From Cordia subcordata (taxonomy: Eukaryota; Streptophyta; Magnoliopsida; Boraginales; Cordiaceae): 64,000 bases of DNA. The translations under genes and the position numbers were made by a program. The stretch's first letter is position 1; each line of letters opens with the position of its first letter. The DNA lies in contig JAPTOF010000005.1 of the NCBI GenBank assembly GCA_028554755.1, forward strand, positions 10,177,501-10,241,500. The letters run 5' to 3'. Positions 48,760 to 62,331 of this stretch are shown here, piece after piece. A model generated the notes under the pieces. It saw nothing but the letters and a program-made list of their open reading frames with translations. It was not told where the DNA came from and made no database searches.

Positions 48760-50288
48760 TTTTTAGAGTTTAAACTCAATCATCATTTTAAAAAATAATA
48801 GTTTCAAATATTTGAGTTACTCGCTAAACTCTAACCTCATGTATGCTTATGATTCTAATAACCATGTAGTTTTTAGGTAAGATTCCATCCTCGTGCAGAA
48901 GGATAAAATCTCCAGCATTATCCCTTAGAATATCTGATTGTAGTTATGATTATTATAGTAGAACATCCATATTACCGACAGTGCAGCCATTTGTTAGAAA
49001 TAGGAAATAAGAACATGGAGGTGGACTTGCTTGTTTACAAATAGTGAAAGGCAATAATGCTATTAAATATAAATTTATTGAGGAAAATGCTAACTTTGAA
49101 AGAGAAAAAAAAAAAGACGTATAAAGATCATTACAAATTATACATCACTATATCACAAAATTCCCAATGTAAGATTTCCTACACGAAAATTCTTGATTCA
49201 GATTGAGTCTTGAGATAAACTTGATGTGATGCCTTCTGAAGTTGCTCTGGTGCTTAAATCTGGTCAGTAATAAAAATACAGGTAAAAAGTGAGATCGCCA
49301 AGAGTTGATGTATTAGAACACGAGTTGATTCGTGCATTGATAAATTTCTACTAGAGATTAAGGGATAACTTAAATAAAGATTTATGAAATATTTGTAATA
49401 AGTATACGAATGAATAGCACTCAAAAAATATATGTTACTTTGAATATACATTTTTAATATATGTTTATTAAACGAAACTCAACCGCTAATTAATAAACTC
49501 TCTGAGTGTAATTGTGCATCTCAATACTTGTATTAATTCGAGTAAGAAATTTAATTCTAATGGATTATAATTTAGAGATCGCTAAATGTAACAAATTTCA
49601 AACTCACACTTTTAGATTTCGTTCTATGTCGAGGATAACAATAGTACTCCAACCTCACTTTGCTCCGCAAGCGTATAGCAGGAGTAGGGATAGTTTTTTT
49701 GGCATAAAGAAAACCCTGTGGCCAGGTAAGGTTTTCTTCTCTTACCTCTGTGTAGGGGCGGGGCAAGATAAGGATTTATTCACCTTGCATTGTCTCACCC
49801 CACTCTGCCGCATCCTGTTATAAATGTATATATGTTACTTTGAATATACATATTTAATATATGTTTTATATATTTTTAATATATTATTATTATAATAAAA
49901 ATTTACTCCGATATCAAATATATGGTAAGATTAATGATAAGAGTTTCATTATCAGAAAGTACTTCCTATCCTCACTCCGCTCCAGTATCATCCTTATACA
50001 TTGCCATCTCAATAGTGATACAAACGTAGATGTGTCACGCATAAGACATCTTTACGAAATTAAAGGATAACTTTGGATAGAAACACTATGCAAGAGGTGA
50101 TATTTTATATAAATAAAGTGACAACCCTGACCTAGCAGCTGCCTCTTATCAAGAGTTCCAATTTTGGGTAGGGATCATGGTAGCCTAAACAGGGGAACAC
50201 ACTAGGGAAAATATGGTCCACAAACTAGGGCCATCATTCAAGCCTTGTCTTTTATGATTCATAATGCACCACCATTTCCAATGCTTAA
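48760..50288. other. Intergenic DNA without a supported gene
   Basis: AT-rich. 49650-49830 contains ggggcggggcaagataaggattt and complementary-looking ctcaccccactctgccgcatcctg, resembling a worn transposon end, with no clear boundaries. Confidence 0.35.
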
Positions 50289-50331
50289 ACACACACACAC
50301 ACACACACACCCACACACACACACACACACA
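50289..50331. repeat. (CA)n microsatellite
   Basis: About 20 CA units with one CC interruption. Confidence 0.95.
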
Positions 50332-50783
50332 AAAGGAAAAGAAAAAAGATGGAATTGTCATGCATTTGGTTGGTAGTTTGCCAAATACTTTGATCCCATT
50401 GTCTCAACACATGCCTCCATATTGATTGTACAAATTACAAAAAATATTATTTAGACGTTGACAAAAGTTTTGTCACAAGAGATGGCAACTTTGATTAAAA
50501 GAATTTTGCCGCTCTCCCATCATTATTGGGATCCGATTCTACTCCTTGCTCATTTCTTAAATTACATGCAAAATTTATTAGTATAATTAACAAGATATGA
50601 TCACCTGTTACCAACTAAACAAAATAGTCTACAAGTCGGACCATTTTGGGCCTTCTCATATGTGTGTAAATGCTTGAGGTTTAAATTTAAAGATTAATAT
50701 ATGAAAAAGGTAAGTGAGTCGTTCCTGTTATTTTGACCAAAAAAGACATTCACATTAGTTAGTGTTGATGTCTCAGAAACTAT

Positions 50784-51102
50784 AAGGTTTCGTTTGGTTT
50801 ATTTGTTTTTTGTTTTCATTTTTTAGCTCTTATTTTTTAAAAGTATTTTTTATTTTTTGTTTTCTAAAATTTAGAGAACTTGCTCGGTTAATAAAAATGT
50901 TTTTTTTATTTATTTATTTACAAAATTGTCACCTTATTTTCAAAAAAAAAATATTTTTTTTGATGTTTTATGATTTTCTAGAAAATTGTTCTCTATTTTT
51001 TGAAAATGAAAAAGAAAATAGTTAATTAAATGAGTTTTTTAATTTAATTTTTACTTTTTACGAAAATGAAAACATAAAATAGACAAACCAAACGCACCCA
51101 AG
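50784..51102. mobile_element. Probable MITE with GTTTGGTTT inverted ends
   Basis: gtttcgtttggtttatttg at the left and tagacaaaccaaacgcaccc at the right are inverted. Just inside are ttttgttttcatttttt and its complement gaaaatgaaaacataaaat. Confidence 0.5.
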
Positions 51103-53078
51103 TTTCCTTTTGCTAAATAATATTATTTTTATATAACAAAATGAAGTACGTTTAATTTTTACCGGATGAAAATTCTAATTGGTCACAGTTTGAATTTTGG
51201 TAAAAGTTTGAAAGACTTATATTTCAGTAACATCCCCAAATCACAAGAAAAATAGACAAAATTAAGCAATACGAACATGGAAAAAGGTGATGGGAGTTTC
51301 ATCACCTTATCAACCGAATAGGATAAGAAGTGAGCACTTCGAACTCTTATAGATTTTAAGCACGCAAGTGATTTTAGCAGCACTAGACTTACGTCTAGAG
51401 CTCACGATCAATTACATGAGTGTCTAAAATTGCGATCAATCATGCAACGATAAACTTGTTTTTCAACACAACCCGCCACCTCGATCAATCACGTGGTGGC
51501 TAACTCGTCCCAAGACTAATAAAATATTCAAAAACCTTAGAGGGTTAATCACTTAATCTAGAATGCAGAGGGCACATTCATAATTGAGGCAAACATTGAG
51601 GGAGTGAAGTTGAAAATGCCCCATAAAAAAATGAGGAGCCAATTCCAGTGGTGTTTCGTTCCCCTTAGGCAATTCCGTCACCTCACGATGAAACCGTAGA
51701 GAGAAAGGGCAAAAGATATACTCGACCATAAAATTCCATTCCTTATTCAAGCGTATATTCGCAAGAGAAAAGACTTGTAGTGCTCTGCGCATGAAATGGT
51801 AAGTGGGTGGGCGCTGTGTGAGACACTCGACAACGCGGATCGAGTCATGCGGCAGATCACTGAAATATTGCGGATCGTTGGATTTTCACGCCCGTTGGTC
51901 CTCTCTCTGGCCGCCACTCACGCACATCCTCGATTTACCTCCCGCAGTTAAGGCGCCTCCGCGTAAGAAAGGGCGCAGTTAAGGCCTCTGGCTGCGTAAG
52001 AAAGGGTTCTCCTTTGGTCGTAAGAAAGGGCGCTAACCAAAAATAAAGAGTTGTAGTACATATCAAAAGAAGAAATTAAAAAAAAAAAAAAAGAAAGAAA
52101 AAAACAAAAAGAAAAGCTGAAAGCATTGAGCTTTGGGATAAGAGTAATATGTGGGCATAGTTAGGTTGTGGGTTAAATTTGGTGCATCTCCTTGGGAATA
52201 TCAACCAACGCAATGTTTATGCAAATGCAAGTATGCAACGCCTGCCAGCCTCATTCGCTGTCCTCACGCAACGCACACATACCCTCCTGCCCTCGCTGTT
52301 CCATTCCCTGCCTACACAGTGCTTTTCATTCTCGTAATTTAAAAATTAGTTTAAATAATTAAAATTAATTATTTGAGACGTAACGTTCTGAATTCAATTT
52401 TTATAGAAGTAAGAGTTTAATAAAAAAGAAAAAAGTATCACATTTTGGTATAAATGAACGTATTAGTATTCAACTATATGCATAAAATGACAATTATGAT
52501 TTATTTATGCCAGTGTTATTATTTATTTTAAAGGTAATTCAACGATAACCTATTATTTGAATGATTTCACGGTAACTACAAAAAAAATAGTGTAACTTCG
52601 AATCTTTTCGGATTTACAATGGATATATGGACCAAAAAGAAACAGAATTTGCAATGAATATTGATACCTTTTTTGTTTTCTTTCTATTTTCGTGAGCATG
52701 GATGGATAAATCATAAATAAGTTGTTAATATCGAAATATGAAGAGTTTCCCCTCAATCCATAGAATAATCTTTGCTACCCACTCTAGGATCATCTTAATT
52801 GCACCTCCTATTTTTTTTAATTATTATTATTATTATTTTTAGCGTATGAGTAACACATTAACTTATGAAATAATAAAATATAAAATTCAAGTTGTGATTA
52901 TGTTTTTTTAACAATCATCCTGTTCGATCTTTCTTATGACGTAATGCCTAAACTCAAAGAAGAGAAAATCCGGTAAGAGAATTAAAAAAAAAAAAAAAAC
53001 CCTCAAACAAGAGAAATAAGAAGCGAAAACAGAAAAAGACTTGGTTAGAAATTGATGAATATCTGGAAAAATTCGAGT
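51103..53078. other. Intergenic DNA between MITEs; includes a short tandem repeat
   Basis: No gene seen. 51945-52035 repeats cgtaagaaaggg three times, with two gcagttaaggc blocks, in an unusually GC-rich pocket (51800-52050). The remainder is AT-rich. Confidence 0.4.
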
Positions 53079-53297
53079 GTTGCGAGTAGGGGTGGAAATT
53101 TATCCTCTCAAATCAACATTGTTAAATTGATCTATTATTAACGAACAACTCGATATTTTTTAACTTATCCAAAATCTGAATATCTATTGTCTGCCCGAAA
53201 ACCTAATTTTTTTACTATTTAATCGGTGTTTTCTTTTCTCCCCACCTATAATCCGAATATCTGAATATCTGATTCGATTTTCACCCCTAGTTGTGAG
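53079..53297. mobile_element. hAT-type MITE (203 bp, 8 bp TSD with one mismatch)
   Basis: The body 53087-53289 begins taggggtggaaat and ends attttcacccccta-like (gattttcacccctA), giving inverted termini. The flanking octamers GTTGCGAG (53079-53086) and GTTGTGAG (53290-53297) differ at one base. An 8 bp TSD with TAGGGGTG ends is characteristic of hAT. It ends about 570 bp upstream of the PIP5K start codon. Confidence 0.7.
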
Positions 53298-53540
53298 TGT
53301 AGCCATCTTAGTCTAGATCGAAAGCATCTAAAAAAAGAGGGAAGAGAACAAAATGGAAACAAAACATAAAAAAGGGAGCAAACACTTAACACCCACGCCT
53401 TTTCTCTCTCATCGAACTCTTCACGTTTCATTACATTTCGCATTGGTTTATCTCTCTACCCCACTCTCTCTCTCTCTAGTTGTATTTCCGACTTTTTTTT
53501 TTCTTTCTCTCTCTCTCTCTCTCTCTAGTTGTATTTCCGA

Positions 53541-53577
<37 letters not shown>

Positions 53578-53866
53578 GGCTTTGCTTTATTAGAAGTATA
53601 GAGAGAGAAAACAGAAAAAAAACGCTACAGTGTCTGCAAACCTTAACAACAAACAAAAGAACAACACGCAAAAGACCTCGCCGGAAATGTTCCAAAATCG
53701 GCTGGATTTTCCAGCTCATCTTCTTCTCTTTGGGCTATTGCCATAGCTCAAAACCCCATTTTTTTTTTTCATTTTTCCCTTTTTTTCCTTAAAAGGAAAA
53801 AAGGGGGGGGGGGAAATAATCATCTAAATATATATCAACAAGTATACAGCTTTTTTTTTGAGAAAA
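53298..53866 (+). promoter_or_regulatory. Presumed promoter and CT-rich 5' leader of the PIP5K gene
   Basis: A (CT)n region at 53463-53575 includes a duplicated block ctctagttgtatttccgact (53474 and 53524). It is followed by A/T and G homopolymers (oligo-G at about 53802-53813) before the start codon. CT-rich leaders are common in plant genes. Several short upstream ATGs exist, but the transcript start is unknown. Confidence 0.35.
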
Positions 53867-56800
53867 ATGCCTGAACCGTTGTTGTATGAGATACCCATTT
53901 CAGTGTCGACCACGAAAATTGAAGAACCGGAAGGAAAAGGGGAGAAGAAAGAGAAGCTTCTGGAGGCCACTGCAACATTTACTAACACCAACACCGCTAT
54001 CGCCGCCGGGACCACCACCACCACAACGGCGGAGTCAGTGATTATCATTCCGCCTGTGGTCTGCCGGAGCAAATCCCAAGCAGCTACCCGTAGAGTTACA
54101 CCTACTCCCACCACCACTACTATAACCACCACGGTGGCGACTGGAGCCGGAGCTGGTCGTGAAGTGATCGAGAAGCACCTCCCCAACGGAGATCTGTACA
54201 TTGGAACATTCTCCGGCAACGCCCCGCACGGATCGGGGAAGTATTTATGGAAAGATGGGTGCATGTACGAAGGCGAGTGGAAGCGAGGAAAAGCCGCGGG
54301 GAAAGGCAAGTTTTCATGGCCGTCGGGGGCATCATTTGAGGGAGAGTTCAAATCGGGACGAATGGAAGGAATCGGAACCTTCATCGGAGCCGAGGGGGAC
54401 ACCTACAAGGGCTCATGGTCGGCGGATCGGAAACACGGCTACGGCGTGAAACACTACAGCAATGGTGACTACTACGAGGGTCACTGGAAGCGCAATTTGC
54501 AAGATGGGCAAGGGAGATACGTGTGGAAGAATGGGAATGAGTACGATGGTGAATGGAGGAATGGTGTTATACACGGAAGAGGTGTCTTGGTTTGGGCTAA
54601 TGGGAATCGATACGACGGAGATTGGGAGAATGGCGTGCCGAAAGGCAACGGCGTATTCACTTGGCCTGATGGGAGTTGTTATATTGGGTCTTGGAGTAAA
54701 GATTCGTCCAAAAATGCACAACAGAATCCGATTTTGAATGGCACTTTTTATCCTAGTAGTAACGGTAATGCTTGTAGGAGTAGTGTGAATGGTAAGGAGG
54801 GTGAGTTTGGAGGGTCATTTAGCGGGAAATTAACGGCGCCATTGATGATGATAGAGGAAAATGGTGGTGGGAGTGGTGGGATGGGGAAGAAGAGGTCGTC
54901 AGTGGATGCAGGGAGAGGGAGTTTGACAGAGAAGAACTTGAATTTTCCGAGGATATGTATTTGGGAATCCGACGGAGAGGCCGGGGATATTACGTGTGAT
55001 ATTATTGATAATGTGGAAGCTTCATTGATGTACAGGGATGGATTTGGGTTGGGGTTAGATCGAGATGGGATCAGACAGTTTAGGAGGAACCCTTGTTGTT
55101 TCAGTGGGGAAGTCAAGAAGCCAGGAGAGACAATATCCAAAGGGCATAAAAATTACGATTTGATGCTCAATCTGCAGTTGGGGATTAGGTATTTATGCTT
55201 CTCTGATTCCTGAGCGCCCTGTTTCATTTTTGGTTAATTTAATTAGTTGTTTGTGCTAAGGACATGTAATTTGTGTAGGTATTCCGTTGGAAAACATGCC
55301 TCCATGTTGCGGGATGTTAACCCGAGTGATTTTGATCCTAAGGAGAAGTTCTGGACAAGGTTTCCTCCTGAAGGATCAAAAACTACACCTCCCCATCAAT
55401 CCGTGGAGTTCCGGTGGAAGGATTATTGCCCCATGGTGTTCAGGTATGGTTTTCCCCAAGTTTTGGGTGTCTCTTTTTTTGAAATGCCATGTTGTATCAT
55501 TGAATACCTAGAACATGTGTATATTGAGTTAAAGCTTTATATTAATATTTCCATTGGATATAGAATTATAGGTGTTGTTAAATTATCAACTGGATAAGAT
55601 ACTATGGATAGTTCAAGTAATTGTGATTGGTCTTTGGAAACTCAGACGTTTGAGGGAACTATTCCAAGTGGATACTGCTGATTACATGCTGGCTATTTGT
55701 GGAAATGATGCTTTGAGAGAGCTTTCATCTCCAGGGAAGAGTGGGAGCTTCTTTTACTTGACACAGGATGATAGGTTTATGATCAAAACAGTGAAGAAAT
55801 CAGAGGTCAAGGTTAGTTACCTACCTCTTGCACTTATTTAGGGTAAAGTCTAGAGATTAGGTTAACTGTTATCATCGCAGCAGCATAATGAAAATATTGA
55901 CTGCTCGGTTTTTAGCTTCCATATGTTTTGTTATTTAGAATAGACAATCTTCCTGTTTTAGGTAATATTATGTAAATTTGTCAACAGTTTTGGATCCTTA
56001 GAATCTGGTAACCTGCATTCCAGGTGCTTATCAAGATGCTTCCAAGTTATTACAAGCATGTTTGTCGCTATGAGAAGTCTCTAGTCACAAAATTTTATGG
56101 TGTTCATTGTGTCAAACCAATTGGTGGCGTGAAGGTATGTAATGAATTTTGATGTCCGCATGTTTCGATGTTGTTAACTCTTCTATTTGTATCTGATCTT
56201 GATTTGTTTTTGTTCCCTTTTTAGACGCGTTTCATTGTAATGGGTAATCTTTTCTGCTCGGAATACCGAATCCATAGAAGATTCGATCTGAAAGGATCAT
56301 CTCATGGTCGTACGACAGATAAACCTGAAGGCGAGATTGATGAAACCACTACCCTCAAGGACCTAGACCTAAACTTTGTCTTTCGTCTCCAACGAAATTG
56401 GTATCAAGAACTCATCAAGTTAGTGCCTTGCTTTGATTGCTGATGTTATCACATCACCTAAGTTTGAAAGTGTACCTTATTTCCTTTCATTGCTGGTGCC
56501 ATCACATCTCATAATTTTGAAAGTGACTTATTGGTTAACACATTGCTACAGACAAATTGATCGAGATTGTGAGTTCTTAGAGGCTGAAAGAATCATGGAT
56601 TACAGTCTTTTAGTTGGTCTTCACTTCCGTGATGATAATACTGGTGACAAAATGGGCTTGTCTCCCTTTCTCTTGCGTACAGGTAATCTATCTTGTTATT
56701 ATTTGTTGTGTGTTCATAAAAAGTTATGCGTTGCTGAATTGAATTTTTCTGCTTTTCAGGAAATAAGGATTCGTATCAAAATGAAAAGTTCATGCGTGGC

Positions 56801-58003
56801 TGCCGCTTCCTTGAAGCCGAGCTACAAGACAGGGATCGGATTTTGGCTGGCAGGTATGTTCATGTTGCTGTTTCCTTTTCTCTTTTTCATTTTTTAGCTG
56901 TTTGATGAGGTTCCTGATGATTGATTTGTGAAATCAGGAAGATGTACTTGAAGCCTTGAAGGTGTAGACGCCTGTTAATTTGTCCCCATTTGTTTTCTCT
57001 TTAACTTTTGTGGTTCAAGTGCCCTTCTTCTCATGATCTCATTTATTTCTTTGATCCAAAAATATTATATTATTCTGATTTAAATAGCCCTGGGTCATCA
57101 ATAATTTCTTTTTGATTGTATTTGAGCATGGTGGTTGAAATAATTGAAAATTGTTGGGAACCTCATGTGGTTGTTGCAATATGGTTGGGGAAATGTTAAG
57201 GTAGTTTGGTGACAAGAAGATAATTGTCTATCGTGAATAAATTATCGAAATGATTTAAAGTCGTGGTGCATACATTTCTTTTCTTGAGGAGCATACATTT
57301 TCTTTCTTGCGGGGCACTTTGTAGTGTATAATTCTGTTATTGTGTTCCTGGGTGAGAACAACCCTTGTTTGATTATAGTACTCCGTTTGAACATTTGGGA
57401 GGCTTTTGATTCCGTATGCGACAACTGTTAAAATACAGTTCTAATTTGTGTAGTAGAACCAAATTTGCGATAATTTTAGTTGATCAACATTGAGGATCAA
57501 GTCTTCTTTCACAGTTTCCATAGCATGATCTGCAGAAATCAACTTCTGCATTGTATTTAATAGATTAGATATCTATGAACTTTTAGTAGTGTAAAAAATT
57601 GATATTGATTAGGTAATGCCTTGTCATTCAATTCTTTTAGGTTTCTGTATCTCGTGTTCTCAAGGGTATGACATTTGTTGCATTCTTTTACAGGAAACCC
57701 TTAATTAGATTGGGTGCCAACATGCCTGCCAGAGCTGAGAAGGTGGCTAGGAGGAGTGACTTTGATCAGTATTCTACTGGAGGGTTCAGCAGTGTGGCAC
57801 CTTCTCGCAATGGTGAAATCTATGAAGTAGTTCTCTACTTTGGGATCATAGATATATTACAAGACTATGACATCAGTAAGAAATTGGAACATGCATACAA
57901 ATCCTTGCAAGCTGATCCAACCTCAATCTCAGCAGTTGATCCAAAGCTGTATTCAAAAAGGTTTCGAGATTTCATTGGGAGAATCTTTGTAGAAGAGAGG
58001 TGA
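53867..58003 (+). CDS. PIP5K1: Phosphatidylinositol-4-phosphate 5-kinase with MORN repeats, PIP5K1/2 type (8 coding exons, 830 aa)
   Basis: Makes PtdIns(4,5)P2 from PtdIns4P at the plasma membrane. Coding exons: 53867-55188, 55279-55443, 55646-55811, 56024-56134, 56225-56418, 56552-56682, 56760-56853, 57694-58003. All introns are GT-AG and the phases join into 831 codons with the stop TGA at 58001. The ATG at 53867 is the first in frame; a TTG just upstream is not needed. After a Thr-rich N-terminus come about eight MORN repeats (102-280, for example [15 protein letters not shown]), a linker with the conserved [19 protein letters not shown] block, and the PIPK domain (about 420-830). Key motifs are [11 protein letters not shown], catalytic-lobe MIKT (Lys543), DLKGS (609-613) and MDYSLL (668-673), with the specificity-loop region and [19 protein letters not shown] near the end. 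The linker and C-terminus fit Arabidopsis PIP5K1/2 better than PIP5K4-6 or 9. No broken exon is seen. Confidence 0.94.
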
Positions 58004-58466
58004 GACAAAAGGAAGTGAGAGATAACGTCAGCCTGTTTCATGACAATTAGCCTGTTTCATGAAGATTCTGCTGAACTAAACTGGATTGCCACTGGGTAAG
58101 AGCCAAATTCCCAGAGCAATGCAGCTCCGAGTGGTGCGGGTGAAGAACGAAGCTTTCGTTCTCAAACAATGGCAACTACCAGTTGATCTGTGGGATTGGC
58201 TGCAAGGATTCGTGGGTGGCTGAATTTTTTGGATCAGCCATTATCAGAGCAAGTACTTTGTACATTTGCTGGAGAGAAGAGTTTGGTTTGGTGGGTGGGA
58301 AGAGAATTAATTGTTTTTGAGCTCTCGTTTTTGTTTCTTTTGAAAAATTTTGTGATTGCCAAGGAATGTGCAGAAGGTTTGAAAGATAGGTAGTATATAT
58401 AGGGAACAGAGCAAATTGTTTCCCGGAGAGAAGAAGATTCAAAGCGAGAGGAGAAACAAAAATTTG

Positions 58467-58472
58467 AATAAA
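58467..58472 (+). terminator. Candidate polyadenylation signal of the PIP5K gene
   Basis: AATAAA within gaataaaataatt, about 460 bp after the stop, in AT-rich sequence. It is a plausible but untested 3' end. Confidence 0.35.
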
Positions 58473-58474
58473 AT

Positions 58475-61400
58475 AATTGTACAGCTTATAGAAAAAGTTT
58501 GAATAGGTTTATTTATGATTTCCTAACATTTATTTTATTGTGAGATTATTTTAAAAAATATTTGATTACCAGAGTGGACCCTGTAAAACTCACTAATGTC
58601 TTTTTTCTCTTTACCCGTTAATGGTGGACATAAAATATGAGATGTCATATTTGCTTTCTTGTGTTTTTGGGGCAGGGCCAAGAGTTGTATGCTCACACAC
58701 ATAAAAAGCAGAGAAAGCAAATGAGAAAGATGCGCTGGTGGTTTCTTGTTCTTCCCCACTTGGTTTACTGCCCACTTTTGCTTTTACTGTTGTATGATTA
58801 TTCAATTTTTTTTTTACTGCGGATGCCTGAAAAGAACAAATAATGATACACACTTCTGACTTCCTTCTCTTGAATGTAAGGAAACTGTCAAGTTTCTAAA
58901 GAATGCATGCCAAAGTGAGATAGGGACATGGTGGACATTGACCCAAAATCCTGGTCCCCTTAGCATCCAAAAAGCTACTTGAAGATGCACCATCCATTTG
59001 GACACCAACCCCATTTTTGGTATTTTCTATTCGATGAGAAACAAAACTTGGATAGAATCATATTAGATCATTCAAAAGTTATGAAATTTCAAGATGCAAT
59101 TGAAGTCTACTATAGGCAAGTTAATATTTGTGAGTGACAGGTTGTAAATTTGTTTATAGGGTTGTCTCTAATAGTTCTTTTTTTTTTTTTCCTTAAATTT
59201 TAGTAATCTGATTTTTTTTTAACATTTCAGGATCCTTTATTTTTAGATTTATTTTAACAATTCTCTTGTATTTCAGCAAGCTTTTGGTTTAGGAAATCCC
59301 GTTTTCAGTTTAATTTCAACAACTTCCCTATTTTACACTTCGGCAATCTTGCTGATATGGGGAGGGGGTTTGGGCGATGGCTTTGGGAGATGAAACAAAA
59401 TCCTTACATCTGAGTGTTTTGATCTTTGGACGGAAGAAATCCTAAAATTTTTGGGATCTGATAAGGAAGCTATTAGAGCATATAATCACTAATAACTCTC
59501 CTAAATTTAGATGTTTTGGATGTTTAAGAGATTTGTTGGAGTCGACCTAATGCAGTAATGTTCGTGGAGGGAGGTAGAAGCCAAGAATTAGTAGTTTTAG
59601 TTGAACTATTATTCGATCACTCTGTTTAATAATGTTACCGGAGAGAAGTTGGGGAGGGCAATAGGGTAAATAGACATAAAGAATGCAGTGTGATTAATGG
59701 ATGTTGTAGAACTGTAGGGGTCAAAGCGTGTGGCAGTAGTAGTCCCCTCCTCCAGTCTCTATAGCTCTACTTGTACAGTGTGTCTCCACTTTTTGACCTG
59801 CTTTTGTGTTTGTGTGTCTGTGTGTTTGTGTGTGTGTGTGTGCGTGTTTTTTTTTTTTTTTCCTTTTTTCTCGTAGGATCTTCTCGTCTCGCGTCTTTTA
59901 TCTTGAGGAGATCCTTAAGCATGTGTCTGTGTCACACTCTGCCTCTTTTGTCCATGGCGTTATCTCTTGTTCGTACACTAAAAAGATACACCTATTTCTT
60001 CCATTAATAGACGCCTTGATTCTTTTACTTAAATTCTCCCAACCCTACCTTGCCTGTATTTTGTATGGGAAAGAGAAAAGTTTTAACAATCTTTTTTAAT
60101 AACGAAAAATCTCATGACGAAACATCATTATGTATGTCGTACCCCATGAATATCACAGCGATAAGAGTTGGATATGCACATAACTCATACTCAGATTCGA
60201 ATATAATCCTTATCTTGAGTTGAGTGCCTTCGACTTAACTAGTACATAATATATGGGACTCGCTGTGTACCCGAAAAAATATTTCTGTGTATATGTTTTT
60301 TAAAAGTTAAATAATATATTTTTGTTGAATTTTTTGGTTTTAGAAAAGAATTATGAATAAAATATATAGCTGAACATCACTAAGCAACCAGATGAGGAAA
60401 TTTTTTGCATCAAGAGGGCGAGATTGACCCAAAGACTTTTTTGGAAAGAAAAAAACAAAGTCATGTTATGAAAACATGTAATAATAATTAAAAAAGATAA
60501 AAATATTTTTTTACAATATATATTGATATAAATTAAGATAGTACAAAGTACCGAATCTACAGGTGTGTGAGCTGGTCATTGATAATAAAATATTTGGATG
60601 TCAAGCTAAGGCCTGCACTTCCCTAATAAATAAAACATTCAGGATTCCAGGATCCTTATGGAATTGCAAACCGTTAGGTCATCCACCAGATTATTTGTTC
60701 CAAGTGTCGAATTGTCAAGCATGAAAAAAAGGATAAACCATTGTTCTAGAATAAATACATTACTCCTTTTTTTTTTTTTTGAACTAAATTAGCAGTAAAA
60801 ATAATTTTAAAAATGTCTTAGTATCACACAATTATTTTTTTTACACTCCACTTAACATACCCTTCATGAAATTCGAGTTTGACATATTTAGTACTCAAAA
60901 CTAGCCAATTAAATATAGAAAGAACTTGTGTTTAGAGCGATTTGCATTAAGTTTACCTCAAATATTTGAATCTTAGATTGGATTTATTCTCAATTTATAC
61001 ATCTTAGAATGCAACTTTATATTGTATTGACAAATATTTTGAAACAATTAATAATTTGACAATATTTATAACTAAAAACATAATTTTAAACTTATAAGTT
61101 TTTTCTTTGTAACAATTTGTTCCTTTAATTTTAATCCTTCTGAACACTGTCTAACTTTTTTTCTTTTGGTGGTACTAAAATACGCAGAGATTGCAGAATA
61201 TTACGTCGAGAGTCGCACCTTATGAGTAAATTATTCAATTGATAGGCAGCATTTTCTAGCAGCAGCACAAGTCAAATTTCAATAACCAACCAATTTATGT
61301 TTCATCCATTTATGTTTCATCCTCTCTCTCCGACAAACAATTCTCTGGAAAGTGGGACGCCATTATCGATAACATCCACCACCAACACTGGCGACCGTTT

Positions 61401-62270
61401 GCTGTCGAGATACTTGTAGGAGAGCTATTGCATTTCCAAAATTCATGCACTTCACGTCTCACGCTCTAAACCTTGAGACTCAAGACATAACACTCCGTGA
61501 ATTAGGAGGGCGTGAATTCCTTAAACCACAAGACTATTGAAAATTCAATAAATTACTCAGATCACTAAATATCACAAATTGTTGAAAAAAAAACTATGTA
61601 CTCCAACATATTAAAAAAATTCCAAATAAACTATTACAAGTCACTCCCAAACCGGCACTCAACAAAATCATCAACCAAAATAATATCTTGTCAACTAAAT
61701 CTTGGGTTAAATGCACCATCACCCACTGTGGTTTACAAAAATAATGTCGTTGCCCCCATATTTTTTTTTGAACATCTAAAAACCCTTTGTACTTTTCAAA
61801 ATATAACATAAACATCTCAACTGTTAACTATATCGTTAATTTTAACAAAATTTGAGCAACACATACTTCATATTTTACTTCTTTTAGAGGTGTAGACCAC
61901 ATAGGATCAAACACTTGGCTATCAAGGACAGGCTAGAAAAGTTCCATTTTCAGAAACACGGGAAATATGATAACACAGCTGAAGCCACACGAATATACAT
62001 CCCCTCTAACAACTTCACGAGAATACTAATTATTTGAAAAAAATAAAATAAAATAAACGAATGGCCGAGTCGAAAGAGCCTTTCAAGATACTCGAAAAGG
62101 ATTGTATAGGTAACCAGGGTACAAGTGCATTACAGGGGTGATAGCGGAAACATAAATACACATGAACATTTGGAATCAGGTCAATATACATTTCAAGGAG
62201 GAAAAAAATCACATCACTCTGGATCCGCGGTTGATTCTTCACTTCGCACAACTTACATTTACAAGAGCCA
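58475..62270. other. Intergenic DNA between the PIP5K gene and the TMEM50-like gene
   Basis: No gene that I can support. A (TG)n-rich stretch is at 59806-59847. At 61705-61760 gggttaaatgcaccatcacccactgtgg resembles one terminus of Mutator-like MITEs (compare 20097), but no partner end was found. 61150-61560 is less AT-rich but shows no family match. Confidence 0.4.
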
Positions 62271-62331
62271 ATTATATTGTCTTCACAAATGAATCTCTGC
62301 TCCAGAAACCAGACATTTGATTTATCTCAAC

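Noticed and set aside
53824..55140. Long minus-strand frames across the PIP5K first exon
   Set aside because: Antisense shadows of a strongly coding exon with GC-biased codons.
61150..61560. Less AT-rich region that might hold exons
   Set aside because: Frames are short on both strands and give no recognisable motif.
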